Source: Chitinophaga cymbidii (GTDB taxonomy: Bacteria; Bacteroidota; Bacteroidia; Chitinophagales; Chitinophagaceae). Taken from it: DNA of 64,000 bases. Of the stretch, positions 1 through 8,097 are shown in pieces. The DNA is taken from assembly GCF_007992715.1 (NCBI RefSeq), contig NZ_BKAU01000001.1:744001-808000 (forward strand). The letters are read 5' to 3'. The notes under the pieces are model-generated. The model saw only the letters and a list, made by a program, of their open reading frames with translations. It was not told where the DNA came from and did not search any database. The position numbers and the translations under genes were made by a program. Every line of letters begins with the position of its first letter. Position 1 is the first letter of the stretch.

Positions 1-457
1 CTTTCTTGACGGTTTCAAACTGCGTGGTGGCGGGACCGTCCACTTTTCGCAGGAAATCCTGCAGGGTGTTCAGCAGGTCAATAGCAGCGAGCAGGCCGCT
101 CTGGAACTGGCCATACTGTTCATCTTTTATGGTTAAATGCAGTGCCTTCTTCCGCAAAAGGTCCCCGGCAACCATCAGGAAAGAACTGCCGGTGCTGCCG
201 CCCAGGTATGCTTCCGCTTCCTGGAATACAGCCGCGCTAAAGGGGAAGGACAGGTTTCTTTCGTGAAAATATTTAAACACATCGCTACGGCTGTTGATAG
301 CCGCGGGATCGGATAAAGGCTGATGAAACATCCTGTCCAGCAGCTTTTCCCCGCCTCTCGTCTGCGTAGCGTTAAAAAGACTGAATAGGGAATGCGGGCT
401 GAATTTCCCGGTTATATTAAGATCGTCCAGCGTTTGCTTGTCCGTTATGAAGCTCAT
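1..457 (-). CDS. MutS-like ATPase, partial (N-terminal part only)
   Basis: This open frame runs leftwards from an ATG at 455-457 and leaves the window without a stop, giving about 152 residues. It begins MSFITDKQTLDDLNITGKF, which closely parallels the start of the next gene upstream (MLFTTDKQTLEDLNIFGKH), and the likeness continues through a segment of the form TRGGxxLLxxMFxxPLSD. It is therefore the N-terminal half of a second short MutS-like protein; its ATPase part lies outside the window. Its ATG overlaps the TGA of the upstream gene as ATGA, so the two are probably translated together and may form a heterodimer. Function is inferred from the paralogue. Confidence 0.75.
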   Translation of the reverse strand, partial: MSFITDKQTLDDLNITGKFSPHSLFSLFNATQTRGGEKLLDRMFHQPLSDPAAINSRSDVFKYFHERNLSFPFSAAVFQEAEAYLGGSTGSSFLMVAGDLLRKKALHLTIKDEQYGQFQSGLLAAIDLLNTLQDFLRKVDGPATTQFETVKK

Positions 458-1800
458 ACTACTGTTGTTTTTTGTAATTTCTTTTTTCCGTTTCTCAGAA
501 TCTCCAGTATCCCTTCGTTATTGACGATCACCATTCCATGCCTGTCGCTGGTAATCCCCTGTTCCAGGGTATAGGTATATTCGGGATGATTGCCGTTCAT
601 GCGGGTAGGCAGATAAACAAAATTGACATTGGCGCATTTTTCCTTCAGTACGTCTCCGGCCTCAATGATATGGGTGGAGATCACAAAAATGCTTTTTCTT
701 TTCTTCGCGAAGGCGGTCGTAATAGCGATGGTGGCTTCGTAAGCATCTTTTACATTCGTTCCGCGGAACAGTTCATCAAACACGATAAAAAGATCTTTCT
801 TCGTGCTCAGCTCATGCGCCATCTTTTTTACGCGCAACACTTCCGCGTAGAAGTGGCTGGCGCCCATGCCCAGGTTGTCCGGCAGATTGATGGTGGTGTA
901 AACGCCATCGAGCACGGTGAACTCCATCTTCGCCGCCGCCACGGGAAAGCCTACATGCGCCAGGAACATGGCGATGCTGAGCGATTTCATGAAAGTGGAT
1001 TTACCAGCCATGTTGGCGCCGGTGAGGAAGATGATGTTGCTGTCGGTAGTAACATGGATGGAGTTGGGCACCGCATTTTTTACCTGCGGATGGTATACGC
1101 CTTCCAGCTTCAGCAGGTCCTGCTGGCCTGCAGGTAAGGCTTTCGGGAAAACGAACTTCCGTTCATTCGCCACCCGCGCGACGGACAGGTATACATCCAA
1201 ATAAAAGATAAGCCCCAGCAGCTTTTCCACTTGCGTTCTGTGCCGGAAACGCAGCACTACATCGAACTCCGCTATTTGCGCATGCGACAGTTTTTCCCTG
1301 CTCTCATGAATGGCGGCGAAGGCGGGGTCGTTAAGGACCGCACGCATTTCTTCTTTTTCCGCTGTATAGCATTCATTCTTATCCAGCTCCTTCATGAATG
1401 CCTGTGCCTGCTTCATCAGGTCCACCAGGGATTCCACGCCTTTATAGATCAGCTGCGTATCAGCGTCCATCGCCATCATGTTCGTCAGCTTCCGGGCGAC
1501 GGAGTTTTCCTGTACAGCCAGTTTGGAGCGCTCGTCCGTGTTGGCAAGATAGGGCGCAGCCGCGTCGAAGTCCGTGCTCTTGAAAGGGAATGACGTACCC
1601 AAAGTGGCAAAAGACCGGATGATACCACTTCGTTTATTAATGGTTTCGCTGTCGGAAAGCGGATAGCGGAACATCTCTTCCAGAACGCCCGCTCCGCCCC
1701 GTGTAGCGCAGCGGTTGAAGATGTTGTAAATGGAATCGCCACCGTGTTTACCGAAGATATTCAGATCTTCCAGCGTTTGTTTATCTGTGGTAAATAACAT
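454..1800 (-). CDS. Short MutS-like DNA-binding ATPase
   Basis: A 448-residue member of the MutS ATPase superfamily. The C-terminal half is an ABC-type ATPase with Walker A GANMAGKST (residues 261-269), Walker B FIVFDE (338-343) followed by LFRGTN, and a conserved STH near residue 385. The N-terminal half looks like the helical core/lever region. At 448 residues it lacks the mismatch-reading N-terminal domain and connector of canonical MutS (about 850 residues), so it is not the housekeeping repair protein. Short MutS relatives of this kind are widespread in Bacteroidota, with no established role that I know of. It overlaps the downstream paralogue by four bases, pointing to a two-gene operon. 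Confidence 0.85.
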   Translation of the reverse strand: MLFTTDKQTLEDLNIFGKHGGDSIYNIFNRCATRGGAGVLEEMFRYPLSDSETINKRSGIIRSFATLGTSFPFKSTDFDAAAPYLANTDERSKLAVQENSVARKLTNMMAMDADTQLIYKGVESLVDLMKQAQAFMKELDKNECYTAEKEEMRAVLNDPAFAAIHESREKLSHAQIAEFDVVLRFRHRTQVEKLLGLIFYLDVYLSVARVANERKFVFPKALPAGQQDLLKLEGVYHPQVKNAVPNSIHVTTDSNIIFLTGANMAGKSTFMKSLSIAMFLAHVGFPVAAAKMEFTVLDGVYTTINLPDNLGMGASHFYAEVLRVKKMAHELSTKKDLFIVFDELFRGTNVKDAYEATIAITTAFAKKRKSIFVISTHIIEAGDVLKEKCANVNFVYLPTRMNGNHPEYTYTLEQGITSDRHGMVIVNNEGILEILRNGKKKLQKTTVV

Positions 1801-2010
1801 TTGATTTTTTTAAGTTATTGCAGCGAATATCTAAAATATTTTCGGAAATGGCGACCGGTTGTGTTTATCTGACCCCGGATCAGAATTTATTTTTCTGATA
1901 AAAAATTAGGAAAATAGGAAAATTATAGTTCTATTTGCTCTATATGTAGTACATAATTGACAAATAGATAAATTAGCATAACTCAACCAACGTAATATAA
2001 ACTCCACCGT

Positions 2011-5000
2011 ATGAAAATAATAAGCATTGCAACTTTGCTTACAGGACTCCTTATGCTATTCCCTGGCCTGTTGCTGCATGCACAGCAGCATAAACTGATT
2101 GTTTCCGGCAGTATAAGTACCTCGGCAAATGCGGAAAAACTGCCCTATGCCAGCATACTTGAAAAAGGCAAGGGCAATGCCGTCAAATCCGACGCCAACG
2201 GCAATTTTCAGATTACAGTTTCCTCTCCGGATGCCATACTGGTGATCTCTTATGTAGGATATAAAACCAGTGAGGTCCATGTTAAGGGACGCACGAAAAT
2301 CGATGTTGTCCTCGAGCAGTCATCCTCATCCATGAACGAGGTAGTCATCGTAGGGTATGGGTCTGTCGCGAAAAAAGACCTGACCGGTTCGGTGGCATCG
2401 GTAAACCTTTCTGACCTGAGCAAAGCGCCGGTGGCTTCTTTTGAACAGGCCCTGGCAGGGCGTGTTGCGGGCGTGCAGGTATCGTCTATCGACGGACAGC
2501 CGGGAGAAGGTTTGAATATCGTGATCCGTGGCAATAACTCTTTAACAGGCAGCAATGCTCCGCTTTATGTTATCGATGGTTTTCCGATGGAGGATTTTAA
2601 TAGTAACTCATTGAACATTGCAGAGATTGAGTCGATCGATATTCTGAAAGATGCATCAGCAACAGCCATCTATGGCGCCAGGGGCGCCAACGGCGTGGTG
2701 ATGATCACCACCAAAAAAGGTAAAACAGGCGATGCACGTGTAACCTATACCGGTAGTGCCGGTTACTCCGATGTGGGCAAAGCCAACCTCGATGTACTGG
2801 ACCCTTATGACTTTATTAAACTGCAACTGGAGATCGATCCCCAGCGGGCGGCGACATTGTATTTCAAGGACAGCGATCCCGCGACGCCTGATCTGACGCT
2901 GGAAGATTTCAGAAATGCAAAAGGCATTGACTGGTTCGACAGAATTGTAGGCACCGGCTCTTTTCAGAATCACAGCATCGGGGTAAATGGAGGCACCGCC
3001 AAAACGAAATACGCTTTGTCGTTATCCTATCTGAACCAGGACGGCGTGGTGATGCGAAGCGGCTTTGACCGTTTGCAGGGACGGTTTAACATAGATCAGA
3101 TCGTTGGCAGCAAATTCAAGGTGGGCCTCAACGTAAACTTTGCAAATTCAAAGGTCCGCGGCATAAAGCCGAGAGAGCAAACCTCCAAAGCAGTGGGCTC
3201 CGGCAACTCCAATGTGCAGAATTTATTTTATAACCTGTGGACCTACCGGCCGATCTCCGGCCGTGAAACAGACCTCGAAGATGAAGGTGTGGACCCCGCA
3301 GCAGAAACATTCCTGTTCAATCCGCTGAAATCCGCGCAGAACGAATATGATGTTGACAAGATCAGGAATATCACCATAAACGGCTACCTGGAATATGATC
3401 TGTCGAAAAGCCTCAAGCTGCGGTTTACCGGAAGCGCAGACCTGTCCGACACAAGATCGGAGCTGCTCAACAATTCGAATACGAGAAGCGGCAGCCCGCT
3501 GACCGGCGTTGGCAGGACCAACGGCGTGAACGGCGGTTTGTGGCAGGATGATGTTGTGAACCTGTCGAACGAAAACAGCCTGACCTACACCAGGAAATTC
3601 AACAAAAATCATCAGCTGACCGCAGTGGGCGTAGTGTCCGTTCAAAGCAGGGAAGCCAGCCGGTTTGGCTACAAGGCCAACCTGATACCGAACGAAGCAT
3701 TGGGCATAAACGGTCTGGATGAGGGCGTTATATTTGACAAAGAATCTTCCAGCACCAACTGGGGACTGGTTTCCTTTACCAGCAGGGTGAACTACAACCT
3801 GTTTCAGAAATATTTGTTTACGGCAACGTTCCGGGCAGACGGATCTTCAAAGTTTCCCACGGACAGCAAATGGGGATATTTCCCTTCCGGCGCCTTCGCA
3901 TGGAGGCTGAGCGATGAACCGTTTATGAAAGACATCTCATTTATATCCAACGCCAAATTAAGGACCAGCTTTGGTGTAACCGGCAACAACCGGGTGTCTG
4001 ACTTCGGTTATCTGCCGAATATTATTCTCGGTACTTACTATCCCATCGGGGATGCCTCATTACCTGCCTATTACCAGGGCCGTTTAGGAAATGAAAAACT
4101 GAAATGGGAAAGCACACAGCAGTTTGATGCCGGCATAGAACTGGGCTTTTTAAAGAACAGGCTGGCATTGGAAATGGATTATTATCATAAGCATACCTAC
4201 GATCTGTTGCTCAGCTCCCAGATCGCCACCAGCACAGGCTATGGTTCAGCCACCGTAAATATTGGCGAAACGCGGAACAGAGGCTTTGAGCTGACCTTAA
4301 ACTCCACGAATATTACCACGCGGAACTTCAGCTGGAATTCCAATATCAATATCTCCTTTAATCAAAACAGGTTGGTTGCGTTGAGCGCAGGCGAAAACCT
4401 GCGGATGACCGCGATCCCCAGCTTTTCCACCAATTTCCCAAGCCCCGCCTGGATCAGCCGGGTAGGCAACCAGCTGGTACATTATTATGGTTTTGTGTAC
4501 GACGGAGTATATCAGTATGATGATTTTGACAAGATACCCGGCGGTTACGAATTGAAAAACGAACTGCCAGCAACGGCCGGCCTGCTGGGTACCAACGCAA
4601 GGCAGCCCGGCGATGCGAAATATAAAGACCTGAACAATGACGGCATCGTAGACGACGCTGATCAAACTCTCATCGGAAATCCTTATCCCAAGCATATCGG
4701 CGGATTCAATAATAATTTCTCGTATAAGAATTTCGACCTGAATATCTTTTTTCAATGGTCTTACGGCAATGAGGTATTGAATGCGAATAATATTTTCCTG
4801 GAAGGATTGAACGGAGCCATACTGGGTAGAAACGTTAAAACAACCTATCTCAACCGGTGGACGCCCGAAAATCAGGCCACCACTATTCCCAGGAGCGGGT
4901 CCAGCGGTATCTCCGGCGTTTTCTCCACCCGCTACATTGAGGATGCTTCCTTCCTCCGGTTAAAAACCATATCGCTGGGATACAACTTCAGAAAGGACTT

Positions 5001-5181
5001 TATCAAAGGCATACAATCCGCCAGGGTGTATGTTTCCGCGCAGAATTTATATACCTGGACCAGCTATTCCGGTCCTGATCCCGAGGTTTCCACCAAAGGG
5101 TTCGGCTTGTCGCCCGGACTTGATTTCTCCGCATATCCCATCGCTCAAACAATTGTTTTTGGTTTAAACATCACCCTTTAA
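2011..5181 (+). CDS. SusC/RagA-family TonB-linked outer-membrane transporter
   Basis: A 1056-residue TonB-dependent receptor that would import glycan fragments across the outer membrane. Residues 1-25 are a signal peptide ending LLLHAQQ. A carboxypeptidase-regulatory-like beta-sandwich follows (about 28-112), then the plug, starting near VIVGYGSVAKKDLTGSV. The SusC signature LKDASATAIYGARGANGV is at about 212-229. The rest is the 22-strand barrel. It lacks the extra N-terminal signalling domain of sigma/anti-sigma-controlled SusC proteins, and no such regulators are adjacent. It heads an operon with the SusD partner 22 bases downstream. The substrate is inferred from the lyase and sialidase further along to be a sialylated glycan. 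Confidence 0.95.
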   Translation: MKIISIATLLTGLLMLFPGLLLHAQQHKLIVSGSISTSANAEKLPYASILEKGKGNAVKSDANGNFQITVSSPDAILVISYVGYKTSEVHVKGRTKIDVVLEQSSSSMNEVVIVGYGSVAKKDLTGSVASVNLSDLSKAPVASFEQALAGRVAGVQVSSIDGQPGEGLNIVIRGNNSLTGSNAPLYVIDGFPMEDFNSNSLNIAEIESIDILKDASATAIYGARGANGVVMITTKKGKTGDARVTYTGSAGYSDVGKANLDVLDPYDFIKLQLEIDPQRAATLYFKDSDPATPDLTLEDFRNAKGIDWFDRIVGTGSFQNHSIGVNGGTAKTKYALSLSYLNQDGVVMRSGFDRLQGRFNIDQIVGSKFKVGLNVNFANSKVRGIKPREQTSKAVGSGNSNVQNLFYNLWTYRPISGRETDLEDEGVDPAAETFLFNPLKSAQNEYDVDKIRNITINGYLEYDLSKSLKLRFTGSADLSDTRSELLNNSNTRSGSPLTGVGRTNGVNGGLWQDDVVNLSNENSLTYTRKFNKNHQLTAVGVVSVQSREASRFGYKANLIPNEALGINGLDEGVIFDKESSSTNWGLVSFTSRVNYNLFQKYLFTATFRADGSSKFPTDSKWGYFPSGAFAWRLSDEPFMKDISFISNAKLRTSFGVTGNNRVSDFGYLPNIILGTYYPIGDASLPAYYQGRLGNEKLKWESTQQFDAGIELGFLKNRLALEMDYYHKHTYDLLLSSQIATSTGYGSATVNIGETRNRGFELTLNSTNITTRNFSWNSNINISFNQNRLVALSAGENLRMTAIPSFSTNFPSPAWISRVGNQLVHYYGFVYDGVYQYDDFDKIPGGYELKNELPATAGLLGTNARQPGDAKYKDLNNDGIVDDADQTLIGNPYPKHIGGFNNNFSYKNFDLNIFFQWSYGNEVLNANNIFLEGLNGAILGRNVKTTYLNRWTPENQATTIPRSGSSGISGVFSTRYIEDASFLRLKTISLGYNFRKDFIKGIQSARVYVSAQNLYTWTSYSGPDPEVSTKGFGLSPGLDFSAYPIAQTIVFGLNITL

Positions 5182-5203
5182 TGGTGAGCAAAAGCATACT
5201 GCT

Positions 5204-7132
5204 ATGATAAAAAGATACTTCATTATAACAATAGCGGCCGCTACATCGGCTTTATCTTTCCCCTCTTGCAAAAAACTGCTGGAAACAAGCCCGACAGATT
5301 TTATAAGTCCGGATGAATTTTTCTCCAGCAAGGATAACTTAAACGCGGCATTGACAGGAGTATACAGCACACTTAAAAACAATGCGCTGTATGGCGACAA
5401 CTACCAGCACCTGATAACGGCTACTACCGATGAACTGGTCTATGCCACTTCCGGCAATGTGCCAAAGATCCCCTGGTACAACGCCACATCGGCCGATGCG
5501 CAGGTGGCGAGCGTATGGGCCACGCTCTATACAGGAATAGACCGGGCGAATGTGGTGCTGGCGAATGTGAATGCGCCCACCAATATTACAGAAGATGAAA
5601 AACGGCATATTGAAGGAGAAGCAAAATTTTTAAGGGCCTATTATTACTTCATGCTTACGCAATGGTACGGCGATGTGCCGCTGAGAATCAAGCCCACTCA
5701 GTCCCCCGGAGAAACCAATATGCCTTTTACGGCTTCAAAAGCAGTGTATGACTGGGTGATCGATGAAATGGTTGCCGCAGAGGGCTTGCTCAGCGATCAG
5801 CAAGCAACGGCATTCGATTATACAGAAAGATTGACGCAAACGGCCGTTCAGGCGGTGCTGGCAAGGGTATGCCTGTATGCCGCGGGCGAGCCGGTAAATG
5901 ATACCAGGCGGTATACGGATGCGGCAAAATGGGCCAGGGAAGTCATCAATTCCGGGTTCCATAAACTGAACCCTGATTACACAGAAGTGTTCAAACTGCA
6001 ATGTAAAGACCAGTACGACGCCGTTAATAAAGAAAGCATATGGGAAGTTGGATTCCAGGTGAATTCGGGTACGCCTGAGCAAAGCTCTCCCGGCCAGGTG
6101 CGCGTGGGCATACCAACATCCAGCGACGCTGTCGGCAAAAACGACGGTAGGCTTTTTGTTTACCCGCGCCTGTACCGCACCTACGAATCTTTTGCCTTTA
6201 CCACCGCAACCAATGCGCCATCGGATGCATCGCCCGACCAGCGGCGGGACTGGTGTGTGGCGCCTTTCAAATACTCCGGAGGAAATGCGACCACACCGCC
6301 CGCACAGAATGCGGTGGCATACAACCTCTATTACACGCGCTATCCCGGTAAATGGCGGCGAAGTGAAGAAAACGAGCCGCGCATTGCCACCCAAAGTCCC
6401 ACTAACTACCCCGTAGTCCGTTATGCAGATGTAATGCTGATGCTGGCCGAAGCGGAAAATGAGCTGAACGGGGGGCCAACGCCAGAAGCCATCAGCCTGG
6501 TGAACCAGGTGCGGGCAAGAGCTTACGGAAAGCTGAATGACAGCCGGATCATAACCGGGATAACGGTAACGAACCAGGGAACGGGCTACACCACACCGCC
6601 GGCGGTGACCATTACCGGCACGGGCGGCACAGGCGCCACTGCCATTGCTGAAATTTCAGGCGGCAGCGTGACCGGCATCAGGATAACGAATCCCGGTAAG
6701 GGATACCCTGCCAATACAATGGTAACCATTGACGGCAGTGGCGGGGCAACCGCAAGCGTAATTTTAAATGGTGACGGAGAGTTGAGCGCCACTCAAACCG
6801 CCGGAAAGGAAGCGTTCCTGAAAGCCATCCAGGATGAGCGCCTGATGGAACTGAATGGTGAATTTTTACGGAAGCAGGATCTGAAGCGCTGGGGAATCCT
6901 TCAATCGACCATCAAACAAATGGGCGTAGAAGTAATATCCGGCAGCAGCGACCTGAAGCCGGACGGCACGCCGGTAGTGCCCGCGGCCAAAACGCCGTTT
7001 GCGCCTTCAAATGTAACGGTCACCCACTATACAAATCCCGCCAACAATATTTCAGACAAGGATTACCGGTTAGCCATCCCGCAAAAAGAGATGCTATACA
7101 ATGACCAGGCTAAACAGAATAAGGGTTACTGA
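5204..7132 (+). CDS. SusD/RagB-family glycan-binding lipoprotein with an inserted repeat
   Basis: A 642-residue surface lipoprotein that caps the SusC transporter. The signal peptide ends in a lipobox (ALSFPSC, Cys near 22). Typical SusD features are visible: the N-terminal SPDEFF segment, the TPR-like EAKFLRAYYYFML helix near 140-152, and the C-terminal motif DERLMELNGE followed by KQDLKRWG. Between the VNQVRARAYG helix and that motif, residues about 448-530 carry an unusual glycine/threonine-rich insertion made of two repeats of about 36 residues (TGITVTNQGTGY and TGIRITNPGKGY). The insertion probably explains why the protein is longer than the usual 500-600 residues. Its TGA shares a base with a possible ATG of the next frame. 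Confidence 0.93.
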   Translation: MIKRYFIITIAAATSALSFPSCKKLLETSPTDFISPDEFFSSKDNLNAALTGVYSTLKNNALYGDNYQHLITATTDELVYATSGNVPKIPWYNATSADAQVASVWATLYTGIDRANVVLANVNAPTNITEDEKRHIEGEAKFLRAYYYFMLTQWYGDVPLRIKPTQSPGETNMPFTASKAVYDWVIDEMVAAEGLLSDQQATAFDYTERLTQTAVQAVLARVCLYAAGEPVNDTRRYTDAAKWAREVINSGFHKLNPDYTEVFKLQCKDQYDAVNKESIWEVGFQVNSGTPEQSSPGQVRVGIPTSSDAVGKNDGRLFVYPRLYRTYESFAFTTATNAPSDASPDQRRDWCVAPFKYSGGNATTPPAQNAVAYNLYYTRYPGKWRRSEENEPRIATQSPTNYPVVRYADVMLMLAEAENELNGGPTPEAISLVNQVRARAYGKLNDSRIITGITVTNQGTGYTTPPAVTITGTGGTGATAIAEISGGSVTGIRITNPGKGYPANTMVTIDGSGGATASVILNGDGELSATQTAGKEAFLKAIQDERLMELNGEFLRKQDLKRWGILQSTIKQMGVEVISGSSDLKPDGTPVVPAAKTPFAPSNVTVTHYTNPANNISDKDYRLAIPQKEMLYNDQAKQNKGY

Positions 7133-7167
7133 TGGATTATTCATCTATGAAATTTAACGATGCCGTT

Positions 7168-8097
7168 ATGAAAAAAACAATATTCGCATTATCTGCTTTA
7201 AGCTTATTGCTTACAGCTTGTTCAGAGAAAGAAATACAGGCGCCAACTGATTTTGAGGTTGCTGTAAAAACAGCCAAATACAATCCGGGTGACAGCGTTC
7301 AGTTCAACATATCGGGAGATCCCGACAACATTACCTTTTATTCCGGCGAGCCGGGACATGAGTACGATAAACGCGATTTCTTTTCGTCAGACGAAGGTAC
7401 GCTGACCCTGCAATTTAACAGTCAGACCAGGGCAGGTGCCACATTACCGAGAAACATATCCGTACTGATCTCCACTGATTTCAACGGGGAATACACGGAA
7501 GAAGGCGTAAAGGCCGCCCAATGGACGGATATCACCAGCAGGGCGGTAATGCCGGCCAATACCGCGTCCAATGCCGATGTAGTGTCGGGAGAGATTAACC
7601 TGGATGATCTGAAAGTGAAGGGCAAGCCGATGTATGTGGCTTTCCGGTACGTTTCAGAAAACGCCGCCGGTACCGCGCAGCGGTACTGGAATATGGGCCG
7701 TATGTTTTTGACCAACAAAGTTCCCGGAAATGTTGATTTCGACATTACATCCACCATCGAAAAGGGATATTTCAAGGTGGTTGAATTTCAGGGGGAGGAT
7801 AACAAGTGGACCATTAACACAGGAACGGCCAGCTCTCACAGGCTGGTACATACCGCCAATGCCATCAACACCCAGCCGGACGACGACTGGGTTGTCAGCC
7901 GCGGATTCAATGTGTTTCAAACCTTCGGGCATAAAAAGAATGCCGTAAATGTGAAATCCATTACGGGCGGCACACCTGCAACTTTCTCCTGGCTGTATTC
8001 CGCTCCCGGCACCTACAAAGCGACTTTCATAGCACTCAATGCGGACAGCGACACGCAAAAAGAAGTAATTAAAGAAGTATGGGTTACTATAGAATGA
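7168..8097 (+). CDS. DUF5017 lipoprotein, probable surface glycan-binding protein
   Basis: A lipoprotein of about 309 residues. The preferred start is the ATG at 7168, which gives a textbook lipoprotein signal (MKKTIFALSALSLLLTAC); an in-frame ATG at 7132 overlapping the SusD stop would add 12 residues. The mature N-terminus matches DUF5017 (FEVAVKTAKYNPGDSVQFN, then ITFYSGEPGHEY). Members of this family are encoded beside SusCD pairs and are regarded as surface glycan-binding proteins. The C-terminal part (ATFSWLYSAPGTYKATFIA) resembles a PKD/Ig-like strand pattern. It is third in the operon and its stop region overlaps the next gene. Confidence 0.85.
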   Translation: MKKTIFALSALSLLLTACSEKEIQAPTDFEVAVKTAKYNPGDSVQFNISGDPDNITFYSGEPGHEYDKRDFFSSDEGTLTLQFNSQTRAGATLPRNISVLISTDFNGEYTEEGVKAAQWTDITSRAVMPANTASNADVVSGEINLDDLKVKGKPMYVAFRYVSENAAGTAQRYWNMGRMFLTNKVPGNVDFDITSTIEKGYFKVVEFQGEDNKWTINTGTASSHRLVHTANAINTQPDDDWVVSRGFNVFQTFGHKKNAVNVKSITGGTPATFSWLYSAPGTYKATFIALNADSDTQKEVIKEVWVTIE

